Below are positions 35,122-44,216 of a stretch of 64,000 nucleotides of DNA, one piece after another; the stretch's first letter is position 1, and each line of letters begins with the position of its first letter. Position numbers and translations under genes: made by a program. The notes below the pieces were generated by a model. It did not search any database, was not told where the DNA came from, and saw only the letters and a list, made by a program, of their open reading frames with translations. Origin of the DNA: Bacillota bacterium (GTDB taxonomy: Bacteria; Bacillota; Clostridia; Lachnospirales; Lachnospiraceae); NCBI GenBank assembly GCA_023421075.1, contig JAEZUM010000024.1, forward strand, positions 62,001 through 126,000, given 5' to 3'.

Positions 35122-35268
35122 CTGAAGTGTAGTATAACTGTTGAGATCAATTGAGATGGATTCTTTCTTACTGGTTTCCGTACGTCGAGATGGAGATGAA
35201 GATTATCCATCTGAGGTCGTGAAGGGCACACGAGGAGTCTGAAGTTACGGTATAGGATTTAAAACTAT

Positions 35269-35318
35269 GAGAGACAGGTGTATGTTAGTATAACAGGCAC
35301 TTGTCTCTCTTTGTTTTT
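35269..35318 (+). terminator. Terminator after the rhamnosidase
   Basis: GAGAGACAGGTG (35269-35280) pairs with CACTTGTCTCTC (35298-35309, one G-U), followed by TTTGTTTTT. Confidence 0.85.
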
Positions 35319-35330
35319 ATGAAATTACTA

Positions 35331-35502
35331 AAGAGATAAAAGATAAAAGAGATAAAAGATTAAAGAGATTAATGAGATTAAAGAGATTATAGAGATTTAT
35401 GAGATTTATGAGATTTATGTAATTTATGTGATTTATGAGATTTAAGAGATTTAAGTGATTGAAGAGATTGAAGAGATTGAAGAGATTGAAGAGATTAAGA
35501 GA
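35331..35502. repeat. Degenerate 9-bp tandem repeat (GAGATTNAN) tract
   Basis: About eighteen head-to-tail units such as GAGATTTAT, GAGATTTAA and GAGATTGAA, with exact 9-bp phase from about 35392 to 35499. The rest of the 600-bp gap between rhamnosidase and HD-domain gene (35122-35268 and 35503-35720) shows no gene I can support. Confidence 0.88.
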
Positions 35503-35720
35503 GAAGTATGATATGTTTTAGGTATGAAGTTATATATGAATTAGGATAATATGTAATGTAAAAGTATGGTATAATGATAGGAATTATGTTACAATATTGT
35601 GAAAGATTAGGAATAAAATTTGACTCGGGTTTAAGCATTTTACTTGAAGGATGAACTTCTGATAATTGCAATAATGGGAAGTTAAGACTGGACGGTACAA
35701 GCATAAGGGGGATAAGACCA

Positions 35721-36356
35721 ATGGATATGGTTGCAATTAAGAAGTTAGCTTACGAGCTCTTAGGTAATAAGAATAGCCACCCTTGGAAGGAAAAGGGAAA
35801 TAAATACTATCATGGCGAGAGAGTGGCATCACTAGTTCTTAGTCTTAGAAGACTAATACTTCCAGAGGATGACAGCCACGATGATATACTTACTGTTGCG
35901 GCATGGTTTCATGACATAAGTAATGGTGAGGACAAACATGCAGAAGTTGGAGCAGTAAAAGCCCGTGAAGTTTTGCATGAATATTGTACCAAAGAAGAAC
36001 TAGATGAAATTTGTTCAATAATATCGGTGCATGATGACCGTTATCATGGTCGAGATACCTATTCGGATTATATCAAACTACAACAGGATGCAGATCTTTT
36101 GGATCATTTTGGGTCCTATGATATTTGGATGCACTTTATTTATTCCAGCGCACATGATCTGGCATTCACTGATGTCATCGATTGGCTTGCGGATGAACGT
36201 CCAAAGGATGATGAAAAATACCTTACTGAACTTAATTTTGATATAAGCAGAAAAATTTATAATGAGAAGAGTGATTTTGTAAAGTCGTTTGCCGAGCGTT
36301 TTCGTACAGAAGGATCTGGGCAGTTCTGGAATTTAGGTACAATATTAGCAAATTAA
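35721..36356 (+). CDS. HD-domain phosphohydrolase
   Basis: A 211-aa all-helical HD protein. Metal-binding residues are visible in order: His in YYHGERV, the His-Asp pair in AAWFHDISNG, a later His in IISVHDDRYH, and Asp in QQDADLLDHFG. The layout resembles small YedJ-type HD hydrolases acting on nucleotides or related phosphoesters. AGGGGG lies upstream of ATG 35721; ATG 35727 is possible. First gene of the accessory zone; function beyond metal-dependent hydrolysis is unknown. Confidence 0.85.
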   Translation: MDMVAIKKLAYELLGNKNSHPWKEKGNKYYHGERVASLVLSLRRLILPEDDSHDDILTVAAWFHDISNGEDKHAEVGAVKAREVLHEYCTKEELDEICSIISVHDDRYHGRDTYSDYIKLQQDADLLDHFGSYDIWMHFIYSSAHDLAFTDVIDWLADERPKDDEKYLTELNFDISRKIYNEKSDFVKSFAERFRTEGSGQFWNLGTILAN

Positions 36357-36518
36357 ACATCAACTAATGGATGCGGAATAATTGCTACATATGGTTATGA
36401 CCTCGAATACGTATGCCTTAATTTACACTTGCTATTCGGTGATAACGGATACTAATATACGAATGGAGTGGTTAAAAAGAAGAGAAAAAGAACATTTTGA
36501 TTAAGGAGCGGACATGGA

Positions 36519-36980
36519 ATGGATTTTACGTTAAAAGAGGCATTTGCGTATTACCAAAACAACAAATTAGAAGATTGGATTCAGAAATTTCTGCGTGAAG
36601 AAAATGGTATTATGCCAAATCCGAATAAGGCGTTGGCAGATGGATTGCTATTAGAGGACAGACAGTATTTTTATCCTGTCTGCATTCCACTTGAGTATTT
36701 AAAAACAGTAAGAACTGAAAAAGATATTTTGGATGAAAATGAATTGAAATATTTTATATATAAGGTTGATGAAATTATCAAAAAGATGTCTGATTGGGAT
36801 ATGCCACCACTTATTGCCCAATTCAATGGATGCGATTTTGTATTAACAGATGGAAATCACAGATATAGTGCTTTGAAAAAGATAAGAAAAACAGACTACT
36901 ATACAATTGTTTGGTGTAACAAAGATTTAGCTAACATGACATGGGATATAATGAAAAACAGAGGATGGGTAATTAGTTGA
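36519..36980 (+). CDS. ParB/sulfiredoxin-fold protein, orphan
   Basis: A 153-aa protein whose central stretch VLTDGNHRYSALKKI matches the core of ParB-like/sulfiredoxin nucleotide-binding folds (DGxHRxxA). No helix-turn-helix or partition partner is present, so a chromosome-partition role is unlikely. Members of this fold bind CTP/ATP or act as small nucleases or kinases; none can be chosen here. AAGGAG at 36503 precedes ATG 36519. Confidence 0.6.
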   Translation: MDFTLKEAFAYYQNNKLEDWIQKFLREENGIMPNPNKALADGLLLEDRQYFYPVCIPLEYLKTVRTEKDILDENELKYFIYKVDEIIKKMSDWDMPPLIAQFNGCDFVLTDGNHRYSALKKIRKTDYYTIVWCNKDLANMTWDIMKNRGWVIS

Positions 36981-37037
36981 GTTAAGTTTTCTAAATTAAC
37001 TGGCATGTCCCAATACTAAAGAATGAGGAATTAATTA

Positions 37038-38054
37038 ATGGAGATCATTTTCGAATCACTAAAACAAGCTTTAAGCACAATGTTATCCAAAACAATTGTT
37101 AATGCTGATTATCAGTTAAAGGAAATGCAAGCCGGCTCGGTGGGTGAAGTATTTCTTATAATCGGTACAGCCGAAACGAACATAAACGATAAAACGCCAT
37201 ATAAAATGGTCTTAAAGGTACAAAAGAAATGGGATCGACACGGTGACCCTAATTCATGGAGAAGAGAATATGACCTTTATACATCAAACTTAGAAAATTT
37301 ATTTACCAGTTCTATCCGCCGTCCAAAATGTTATCATGCAGAAATCAACAATTCCGAAACACGATTATGGATGGAATATGTAGATGGTGTAACCGCTTTA
37401 AATTTAACCGGTGAAATGTATGAACGAATAGCCGCCGAGCTTGGTAGGTTTCAAGGCGAGCTGTACGCAAATCAACCTCTCCAATTGAAAAGATTTACCA
37501 ACTTAAGCAAAACAGATGCTTTCAAAAACGGGTACTTATACTTTAAATCGCTGAACGGTGTATACGATTACATGCGTTCAGATAACTGCGAAATCCCAAA
37601 GCATTTATGCGAGATGATTATCGAAACGGATAATAACGTGAATGAAATATGGAACCAAGTCGAAAAACTGCCTATTGTACTATGCCACAGAGACCCTTTT
37701 GTATGGAACGTTTTTGTCACAGATGATGCAGTGACCTATATTGATTGGGATAGTACTGGATGGGGATATATGGGCGAAGATATTGTAAACTTGCTCTTGG
37801 ACAGTGCAGACATTGAAAACATGGTGGATTATTATCACAAGTGCGTACCTGCCTACCGAAATGGTTTTGCTCAATACGCAAACATATCAAATATCTCTGA
37901 TATGTATATAACAGAACGCATAATTACGCACTTCGGATACAGGCTTGTTGATGGTTATAGACTTGCCCAATCTTCTGACGAAAGAGCTAGAAAGCTCGAC
38001 ACTCTTCAAAAAATATATGAAATAAAAATGCTAGACACTCCAATCACTTGCTAA
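37038..38054 (+). CDS. APH/choline-kinase-like phosphotransferase
   Basis: A 338-aa kinase-fold protein. The catalytic loop is LCHRDPFVWNVF (Asp base, Asn metal ligand) and the metal-binding Asp is in YIDWDSTGWGYMGED. The N-lobe has a GSVGEVFLI nucleotide loop and a VLKVQKK Lys. It belongs to the broad aminoglycoside phosphotransferase/choline kinase superfamily; the substrate cannot be assigned. It differs from the true APH(3')-like gene at 56266. Confidence 0.82.
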   Translation: MEIIFESLKQALSTMLSKTIVNADYQLKEMQAGSVGEVFLIIGTAETNINDKTPYKMVLKVQKKWDRHGDPNSWRREYDLYTSNLENLFTSSIRRPKCYHAEINNSETRLWMEYVDGVTALNLTGEMYERIAAELGRFQGELYANQPLQLKRFTNLSKTDAFKNGYLYFKSLNGVYDYMRSDNCEIPKHLCEMIIETDNNVNEIWNQVEKLPIVLCHRDPFVWNVFVTDDAVTYIDWDSTGWGYMGEDIVNLLLDSADIENMVDYYHKCVPAYRNGFAQYANISNISDMYITERIITHFGYRLVDGYRLAQSSDERARKLDTLQKIYEIKMLDTPITC

Positions 38055-38055
38055 C

Positions 38056-38128
38056 TGCCGTATTATTTAAAAATATTTTACTAAAATCCTTACGGCATTG
38101 CGATGATAACAATTTTCTATAATGTTTA
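38056..38128 (+). repeat. Intergenic motif copy A (TTACGGC ... CAATTTTC ... TAATGTTTA)
   Basis: TGCCGTA (38056-38062) pairs with TACGGCA (38091-38097). The segment from TTACGGC (38090) to TAATGTTTA (38120-38128) recurs after the SnoaL-like gene at 45499-45529. The two copies follow unrelated genes. Confidence 0.45.
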
Positions 38129-38189
38129 ATATAGTAATGGTTACTAATCAAAAGATAAATATATAAATGAATTTAAGGAGGATTTTATT

Positions 38190-38714
38190 GTGAATCCATA
38201 TTTAAAATGTCCAACAGCTACAACAAAGAACTTTACTATTAGGCTTATAAGCGAAGATGATAGTACGTCACTTTTTAAATGCTATAACGATAAAACAGCC
38301 GTAGAGTTTATGAATGATGACAACTGTGATTTTGGATTTTATATTGATTCTCATGAGAAGATGTCAGAGACAATAGGATACTGGCTGGATTTTTATGAAA
38401 AGCAATACTTCATTAGATTTTCAATAGTAGACAATGCGACTGGTGAGGCAGTTGGGACAATTGAAGGATTTGGTGGAGAAACAGGAGTACTTCGTGTTGA
38501 TATAGCTAGCGCTTATGAAAAAGCATCATATCTATCTGAACTATTCATTTTTGCTAAAGATAATTTTCATGAGATTTTTGGAAATGAATATCTGGTAACA
38601 AAAGCTATTCCCAATGCAATAGAACGTCGTCAGGCTTTAATAAATAATGAATGGGAATATATTAATACATTCAGAGATTATCAAGATTATTATAAGATTA
38701 AGGTAAAAATCTGA
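38190..38714 (+). CDS. GNAT-family N-acetyltransferase-like protein
   Basis: A 174-aa protein with GNAT-type layout: KNFTIRLISEDDS at the start, a central beta strand in GEAVGTIEGFG, then helix and YLVTKAIPNAIERRQALINNEW at the acetyl-CoA end. The usual Q/R-x2-G-x-G/A loop is weak. The start is GTG 38190 with AAGGAGG upstream. Substrate unknown. Confidence 0.7.
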   Translation: MNPYLKCPTATTKNFTIRLISEDDSTSLFKCYNDKTAVEFMNDDNCDFGFYIDSHEKMSETIGYWLDFYEKQYFIRFSIVDNATGEAVGTIEGFGGETGVLRVDIASAYEKASYLSELFIFAKDNFHEIFGNEYLVTKAIPNAIERRQALINNEWEYINTFRDYQDYYKIKVKI

Positions 38715-38836
38715 TTTTTGACCGTTGACTGTTTCATAAATATCGAAAGCTTTCATCAGTTGAAGATTTAATAGTTCAAATCTAAAGGAAAGGAAAGTAT
38801 GATATACCTTTTGAATATGTCATACTAGGATGCAGA

Positions 38837-39649
38837 ATGAAGGCAACAGTAGTGGTTGATAACATTTCAAAAGATAATATTGCCGGCGAATGGGGATTAT
38901 GTATCTATATAGAATATGGTGGTAAGAAACTATTACTTGATACCGGTGCTTCAGGATTATTTTTAGATAATGCAAAAAAGCTTGGAATAGATATTAATAA
39001 TATCGACTATGCTGTTTTATCCCATGCGCATTATGACCACGCAGATGGTATGAAGGATTTTTTCAAAGCAAATGATAAAGCATTATTTCATCTTAGGTAT
39101 GGTTGTGATGAGAATTGTTACATTAAAAAATGGTTCTTTCATAAATATATCGGTATTCCAAAGAATATTCTGGAAGATTATAAAGAGCGAATAATATATA
39201 CCGAAGGGGATTACGCCTTGCTTCCCGGAGCATCCTTAATACCTCATAAAACAGATGGATTATCTAAAATTGGTAAGCAGAATATGATGTACATACAAAA
39301 TGAAAGAGGCTGGAACCCTGATGATTTTTCCCATGAACAAAGTCTTGTTTTCGAAACATCATCAGGTCTTGTTATATTTAACAGCTGTTCCCATGCTGGT
39401 GCAGATAACATTATTAATGAAGTTGCCGCAACCTACCCTGATAAAAAGATTAAAGCGATCGTAGGTGGATTCCATATTTTTAATAAATCAAAAAAAGAGG
39501 TCAAAGAACTTGCCCGAAAGATCAAAATGACCGGGATAGAAGCAGTTTATACCGGACATTGCACAGGTAAACGTTCCTTTGATGTATTACAGGAGGAATT
39601 GGGAGACATTGTTCATCAACTTTATGTAGGTATGGTTATGGACTTTTAA
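38837..39649 (+). CDS. MBL-fold metallo-hydrolase
   Basis: A 270-aa metallo-beta-lactamase-fold protein with the metal motif SHAHYDHADG (HxHxDH) and later ligands in NSCSHAGADN, GGFHIF and YTGHCTG. This arrangement matches the subgroup annotated near 7,8-dihydropterin-6-yl-methyl-4-(beta-D-ribofuranosyl)aminobenzene 5'-phosphate synthase-like MBL proteins. The substrate is unknown and it is not a beta-lactam enzyme on present evidence. Single gene. Confidence 0.88.
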   Translation: MKATVVVDNISKDNIAGEWGLCIYIEYGGKKLLLDTGASGLFLDNAKKLGIDINNIDYAVLSHAHYDHADGMKDFFKANDKALFHLRYGCDENCYIKKWFFHKYIGIPKNILEDYKERIIYTEGDYALLPGASLIPHKTDGLSKIGKQNMMYIQNERGWNPDDFSHEQSLVFETSSGLVIFNSCSHAGADNIINEVAATYPDKKIKAIVGGFHIFNKSKKEVKELARKIKMTGIEAVYTGHCTGKRSFDVLQEELGDIVHQLYVGMVMDF

Positions 39650-39735
39650 CGATAGGTACAGGTCTATGGGTTGTTCGAGATACCATGGCAATGGAGTGTC
39701 TGGTAGAGAAACAGGATATGCCAAAGGAGATCATT

Positions 39736-40263
39736 ATGAAGATACATACAAAAAGGCTGCTATTAGTCCCGTTAGGACTGCAATTACTTATAACGACACA
39801 CAAGTATTCGAGTGATATAGAGAATACGAAGTACATGGTGTATTTACCAAATTTAAACATCGAGGAGACGAAAAGCTTCTTGGTAAGTGCAGAAGCTGAA
39901 TGGCTAAAACATCGACCTTTGTATTATGAATATGCAATTTTAATTAACAATGAACATATCGGTGCGGTCAGTCTTTATTTGAATGAAGATTATATGGAAG
40001 GTGAGCTTGGCTGGATTATTAGTAAGGATTACTGGGGTAAGGGATACGCAACAGAGGCTGCTGAGGCTATGATAGACTTTGGGCTGAAGCATTTAAATAT
40101 CCATAGATTTATCGCACACTGTGATAGTGAAAATGTCAATTCCTATAGGGTGATGGAGAAGCTGGGTATGAAGCTTGAAAGTAAAACTCGAGGTCGTAAG
40201 AATAAATTATCAGATGAGGTAAGAGAAGATTTAATGTATTCCCTTGATATTAAGCAGGATTAA
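39736..40263 (+). CDS. RimJ/RimL-like GNAT N-acetyltransferase
   Basis: A 175-aa GNAT enzyme of the RimJ/RimL group, with TKRLLLVPLG at the start, LGWIISKDYWGKGYATEAAEAM (acetyl-CoA pyrophosphate loop in GKGYAT) and RFIAHCDSENVNSYRVMEKLGM at the end. ATG 39736 has AAGGAG at good spacing; a longer frame from 39685 lacks one. Likely acetylates a protein N-terminus or small amine; substrate unknown. Confidence 0.88.
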   Translation: MKIHTKRLLLVPLGLQLLITTHKYSSDIENTKYMVYLPNLNIEETKSFLVSAEAEWLKHRPLYYEYAILINNEHIGAVSLYLNEDYMEGELGWIISKDYWGKGYATEAAEAMIDFGLKHLNIHRFIAHCDSENVNSYRVMEKLGMKLESKTRGRKNKLSDEVREDLMYSLDIKQD

Positions 40264-40335
40264 ATCCCATATCTCGTCTTTAGTAGCAAATTATCAGAAT
40301 ATGGATCCCAAATTATATTCAGGAGGAAGCCTCAT

Positions 40336-40698
40336 ATGTATTATAGTTATGTTATGGGCATTGATAGTATAAAATACGAATTAACAAATGATGGGTTCAT
40401 AATAGAAAATGACGGAAGCAATTATATGGTATCATTTCCAAAAGAAAAAGCACCGAGCTGGGAAGATTTTATAATTAAGCATCTTGAGCCTAATTATTGG
40501 AATGAATATATAGCAGAACATTGTGTTGTTTTTTTATTTCATCTGCAAGATGGTATTAAAAGGTATGAAGTCATCAATTTTGAAAATGAGGAAGTTCTTG
40601 TTCTTTGTGAAAAATTATGTGATTGCAAAATTGAATCAATTAAGTCTATGTTAATGGGAAATCAATTCTATAAAGAAAAATTGAATGATTTAATTTGA
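40336..40698 (+). CDS. Hypothetical protein, 120 aa
   Basis: Soluble, acidic protein with a strong AGGAGG site before ATG 40336. Predicted mixed beta-strand N-terminal half (YYSYVMGIDSIKYEL, GFIIENDGSNYMVSF) and helical C-terminal half. No signal peptide or known motif. The AT-rich composition is like the neighbouring accessory genes. Confidence 0.65.
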   Translation: MYYSYVMGIDSIKYELTNDGFIIENDGSNYMVSFPKEKAPSWEDFIIKHLEPNYWNEYIAEHCVVFLFHLQDGIKRYEVINFENEEVLVLCEKLCDCKIESIKSMLMGNQFYKEKLNDLI

Positions 40699-40809
40699 AT
40701 AAAACCATTTACATTGAGAAGATTACATATGCAATTGTCCCAAATGAAGAACTTACTATCATGTTTATTAAGTAGTCATTCGCATGACAATGCAAAATAG
40801 GAGGACAAC

Positions 40810-41664
40810 ATGAGTATAGAAATAATACCAGTATACAAAAATCTTGATAATTATGTGGCAGGCGTTGAAAATAATGAAAACAACATTGAAATACTGTGGA
40901 ATAAATATGCGATAGAACCTTATTGGGATATATTGTGCCAATATGCGCCATTTGATATATCCGATCGAAAACCAAAACCAATTATCGATATCCAGTCACT
41001 TAAGAAACAGATTGAGTTGCTGAATAGGATTGACATAAATATTTTAAAAAGTGAATTCGAAAAAGTAGTATCAGAATTACCAAATTATGATGATGATACC
41101 ATATACATAGCTCTATATCCTTTATCAGATGCTGATTCTTCTGTGAAAGAACTTCAAAATGGGGTCCTTGGCACCTCAACTTTTGGCAATATGTTAATTA
41201 ATATTAACCCTTTTGCGGATAACTTTTTAGAATGGATACCATATGTTTTTGCACACGAATATCATCATACTGTTTGGGGTAATTACTGGTATGTTATGCA
41301 CGGTGGTGAACTTGAAAATCAATTCATCGATTCACTTCTGATTGATGGAGAGGCAGACAGTTTTGCTCTATCCTTATTTCCCAACTTAAAGCCAAAATGG
41401 TTATTTGATATGTCCGAAGCCTCTGAAAAGGCTCTTTGGGAAAAACATTATTCTAAAATTGTTCTTGAACAGAATGTTGATTATTGTAAATTTATGTTTG
41501 GCGACGAATCAGCGGAGATACCTTGGTGCGCAGGGTATGCTATAGGGTATAGAATTGTTCATCAGTTCTTAAGAAAGAATCCGAACATTACTTTCCGACA
41601 ATTAATTGAAATGCGTCCGACTGACATATACAGGATAAGTAAGTATAACCCGTTGACTTTTTAA
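40810..41664 (+). CDS. DUF2268-type predicted zinc metalloprotease
   Basis: A 284-aa protein with the gluzincin motif HEYHH in FAHEYHHTVWG and a downstream acidic ligand candidate in DGEADSFALSLF, matching the DUF2268 putative Zn-dependent protease family. No signal peptide. AGGAGG precedes ATG 40810. Stand-alone; target unknown. Confidence 0.8.
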   Translation: MSIEIIPVYKNLDNYVAGVENNENNIEILWNKYAIEPYWDILCQYAPFDISDRKPKPIIDIQSLKKQIELLNRIDINILKSEFEKVVSELPNYDDDTIYIALYPLSDADSSVKELQNGVLGTSTFGNMLININPFADNFLEWIPYVFAHEYHHTVWGNYWYVMHGGELENQFIDSLLIDGEADSFALSLFPNLKPKWLFDMSEASEKALWEKHYSKIVLEQNVDYCKFMFGDESAEIPWCAGYAIGYRIVHQFLRKNPNITFRQLIEMRPTDIYRISKYNPLTF

Positions 41665-41752
41665 GTCAAGTAAGAATCTTAAGTAGCTTTTTGTTATGTT
41701 TAGACATTTATTTCAGTTAAATCGGAATATGCAGATCGAAAGGGGTATTCAT

Positions 41753-42166
41753 ATGAAATTTATACAAAAATTATGTTTTTCCGGAGAAACTATGGAAGCA
41801 TTGGAGGAATACAAGCAAGCTTTTGGCTGCACAGTAAGAAGTTTATTATATTATTCCGATGCTGTGAAAAACGGTTGGGAATCACCAGATGTGGAAAAAG
41901 AATCACTTGTTTATCATTCTGAAATTATGTTTGGTGAACAGGAGGTAAGGATGAGTGATCTTTCCGACGAAGCGGAAGTGAGGCTTACAAAAGAAGTGAA
42001 TCATATTATCGGATTTAGTACAGCAGAAGAAGTTGAAAAAGCCTTTTCGATCCTTAGCGAGGGCGGAGAAGTAATAAAGCCACTCGAAAGACCACCTTAC
42101 ATGGTAATCATCGGTACTGTAAGGGATCGGTTCGGAGTGAAATGGGAGCTGATGTGTGACTTTTAA
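41753..42166 (+). CDS. PhnB-like VOC-fold protein
   Basis: A 137-aa vicinal-oxygen-chelate protein of the PhnB/glyoxalase-like group: LCFSGETMEALEEYKQAFG at the first beta-alpha unit and a PPYMVIIGTVRDRFGVKWEL ending typical of this group. Single VOC unit, likely a dimer. ATG 41753 has AAGGGG upstream; the longer frame from 41696 has no ribosome site. Ligand unknown. Confidence 0.85.
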   Translation: MKFIQKLCFSGETMEALEEYKQAFGCTVRSLLYYSDAVKNGWESPDVEKESLVYHSEIMFGEQEVRMSDLSDEAEVRLTKEVNHIIGFSTAEEVEKAFSILSEGGEVIKPLERPPYMVIIGTVRDRFGVKWELMCDF

Positions 42167-42232
42167 CATCAAAATACGTGGATGATTGATAAATAAATTC
42201 ACAATGGTTAAAAGAGTTCAGGAGGATAATTT

Positions 42233-42628
42233 GTGAGATTCTATATTGCTTCAAAATTAGAAAATTTTAGTCAGGTACAGTATGTTAGGGACAGGCTCGA
42301 GGAACATGGGTGGACTCATACATATGATTGGACACAACATGGATCAGTAAAAACGGTTAGCACTGAAATACTAAAGGATGTGGCTGAAAAAGAGTTCAAT
42401 GGGGTGGCAGATGCTGATGTGGTTATTGTCTTAACACCACAGGGAAGAGGAACCCACGTAGAACTGGGTATAGCGTTAGCTTTAGGAAAAAAAGTTTTTA
42501 TCTGGCATGAGAACGATAAGTATTTTAAATGTACCGATGATACATCATCTTTCTATTGGCTATCAAATGTAGAACGCTTTAATGGTACAATTGATGACCT
42601 CATAAGGATAATTACAGCAAGAACATAA
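42233..42628 (+). CDS. Nucleoside 2-deoxyribosyltransferase-like protein
   Basis: A 131-aa flavodoxin-like protein matching the nucleoside 2-deoxyribosyltransferase family: FYIASKLENFSQV at the start, DADVVIVLTPQGRGTHVELG (candidate catalytic Glu in the THVELG stretch) and KVFIWHEND. Such enzymes move deoxyribose between bases or hydrolyse the bond. The start is GTG 42233 with AGGAGG upstream. Confidence 0.82.
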   Translation: MRFYIASKLENFSQVQYVRDRLEEHGWTHTYDWTQHGSVKTVSTEILKDVAEKEFNGVADADVVIVLTPQGRGTHVELGIALALGKKVFIWHENDKYFKCTDDTSSFYWLSNVERFNGTIDDLIRIITART

Positions 42629-42683
42629 CACACTGTTATCGTGCTTGATATATAATCTAAGCAAACTAATAGGAGGAGAAATA

Positions 42684-42910
42684 ATGAATGGCATGAATGT
42701 TAATATTGGTGTATGTTTGTTAGTTGAAGATATAGAAAAAATGGTTTCGTTTTATAGAAACACCATGGAATTTGAAACAGATTGGGACGGTGGATTATAA
42801 AGTCCTTTACCGGAGAGCCTAAAACCTTTCCATTTGGTATCAGAAACTTTTATGTTGCAGATCCTGAAGGTAATCTATTTGAAATTGGAAGTTGGGGAAA
42901 AGAAGAATAG
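42684..42910 (+). pseudogene. Broken VOC/glyoxalase-like gene (internal deletion and frameshift)
   Basis: Starts normally with AGGAGG and ATG 42684 and encodes the first VOC strand (NIGVCLLVEDIEKMVSFY), then stops at 42800 after 38 codons. From about 42798 to 42910 another frame encodes the normal family ending (PFGIRNFYVADPEGNLFEIG). The middle ~50-60 codons are missing and the two ends are out of frame, so the gene is dead. Confidence 0.8.
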
Positions 42911-42946
42911 ATTCATGATTAGGGAATAAAAATTGGAGGATTAAAT

Positions 42947-43543
42947 ATGAAGCTTACAATTAAACCATTAACGCCTGACCTTACACAAGACTATCTTGAT
43001 TTTTTTGATAATCGAGCATTTTCGGACAATAATCCGAATGGGCCTTGTTATTGTAACGCACCCACTATGGACACAGCGAGTCTTCGACAGATGGAAAGCG
43101 AGTTTGGGAACGATGTAAAAGGAGTTCTTCGCAGATATGCTGTGAAACAGCTGGCGGAGGGTAAAATCTTTGGTTATTTGGCTTTCGATGATAATATTTC
43201 GATCGGCTGGTGTAATACAGGAAATATGGAAGCGTATAGCTTAAATAATTTTCAATTTATTCCTGACTTTGCTCGTCAAACTAAATGTGGTAAAACGATG
43301 TCGGTTGTTTGTTTTACCATATCACCGGAATATTGTGGCAAAGGTGTCGCATCAGCACTGCTAGAACGAGTAACTGCGGATGCATTGGCTATGGGCTACG
43401 CAGCTGTTGAGGGATATGCACATATACATAAAGAATGTGGAGATTATGACTTCAAAGGACCGATTCATCTGTATGAAAAGGCTGGGTTTGTTGAAGTAAC
43501 CAGGGTTGATGATAAAGTAGTAATGAGAAAAAAGCTTCTATAA
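42947..43543 (+). CDS. GNAT-family N-acetyltransferase
   Basis: A 198-aa GNAT protein. The N-terminus is atypical (NNPNGPCYCNAPTMD), followed by SVVCFTISPEYCGKGVASAL with the GKGVA acetyl-CoA loop and a YEKAGFVEV ending. GGAGG precedes ATG 42947, directly after the broken VOC gene. Substrate unknown. Confidence 0.87.
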   Translation: MKLTIKPLTPDLTQDYLDFFDNRAFSDNNPNGPCYCNAPTMDTASLRQMESEFGNDVKGVLRRYAVKQLAEGKIFGYLAFDDNISIGWCNTGNMEAYSLNNFQFIPDFARQTKCGKTMSVVCFTISPEYCGKGVASALLERVTADALAMGYAAVEGYAHIHKECGDYDFKGPIHLYEKAGFVEVTRVDDKVVMRKKLL

Positions 43544-43564
43544 TCTAGTTAATTGGAGGATAAC

Positions 43565-43996
43565 ATGGGAAACTTTATTAGTAAGATCTGCTCACATCTA
43601 TATGTTGAGGGAGCATTGGAAGCAGTTAAGTTATATAAGGAAGCCTTTGAGCTTGAAGATAGAGGCACGCCATGGCTCGACGACGATGGTGTATTAGTAT
43701 ATCAAGAACTTGGACGAAATGGCGAACTTTTTATCAGTGTTAGTGAAAATAAACATTTGTTTGCCGAGTTCATAAAGGAATACCCGGATGGTGTACGTCC
43801 AACTATGACATTTATCGTATATTTTGAAAGTGAAGAAGATTTACGGAGAGCATTCGGACTGCTATACAAAGAGGGTAATCCATGTACGGGAGTGAAATCT
43901 GAGGGGGATATCATATGTGCGTTCATTGATACATTCGGGGTTTATTGGCACTTCCAAGTTCCGAAGGATTGGAATGCGTCATTTATCCCTAAATAA
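43565..43996 (+). CDS. PhnB-like VOC-fold protein
   Basis: A 143-aa VOC protein related to that at 41753: HLYVEGALEAVKLYKEAFEL at the start and DTFGVYWHFQVPKDW at the end. ATG 43565 has GGAGG at short spacing; TTG 43553 would sit before that site. Ligand unknown; often annotated as glyoxalase/3-demethylubiquinone-like, which is not supported as a function. Confidence 0.84.
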   Translation: MGNFISKICSHLYVEGALEAVKLYKEAFELEDRGTPWLDDDGVLVYQELGRNGELFISVSENKHLFAEFIKEYPDGVRPTMTFIVYFESEEDLRRAFGLLYKEGNPCTGVKSEGDIICAFIDTFGVYWHFQVPKDWNASFIPK

Positions 43997-44015
43997 GAGT
44001 GGGGGAAAATTTATT

Positions 44016-44186
44016 GTGAATAGTCAAAATGAAAAAGGATTTCATCCAATATACATTTTAGCGGGATTATATTCACTTTCTATATATATGTTTCCAGTTA
44101 TTTATTTTGCAGCAAATAGAAAACTGGAGAATGAAAATAATCTAAATTTAAGACAATATGATCCACAATTATCAAAGGCGAGTTAA
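44016..44186 (+). CDS. Small single-pass membrane protein, 56 aa
   Basis: GTG 44016 follows a GGGGG ribosome site. The product has one hydrophobic segment (YILAGLYSLSIYMFPVIYFA) and a hydrophilic tail. The frame is also open upstream into the VOC gene end, so the start is uncertain. No known family. Confidence 0.45.
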   Translation: MNSQNEKGFHPIYILAGLYSLSIYMFPVIYFAANRKLENENNLNLRQYDPQLSKAS

Positions 44187-44216
44187 AAATGATCTATAAA
44201 GTGAGGTTTGTAGGAT

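Noticed and set aside
35331..35502. Possible CRISPR array
   Set aside because: Unit length is 9 bp with no spacers and no cas genes; it is a simple tandem repeat.
35495..35704. Minus-strand 69-codon frame
   Set aside because: AT-rich with no ribosome site and low-complexity content; not credible as a gene.
38040..38130. Integron attC-type recombination site
   Set aside because: The GTTRRRY/RYYYAAC core pair is missing and no integrase is in the window, although the paired arms look cassette-like.
39650..39735. Possible gene remnant before the RimJ-like gene
   Set aside because: Open in one frame but no family match could be recognised and the next gene has its own ribosome site.
40699..40809. 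Possible short coding remnant between the 120-aa ORF and the DUF2268 gene
   Set aside because: A short stretch reads ITYAIVPNEELTIMF, but there is no start, no ribosome site and too little sequence for a family call.
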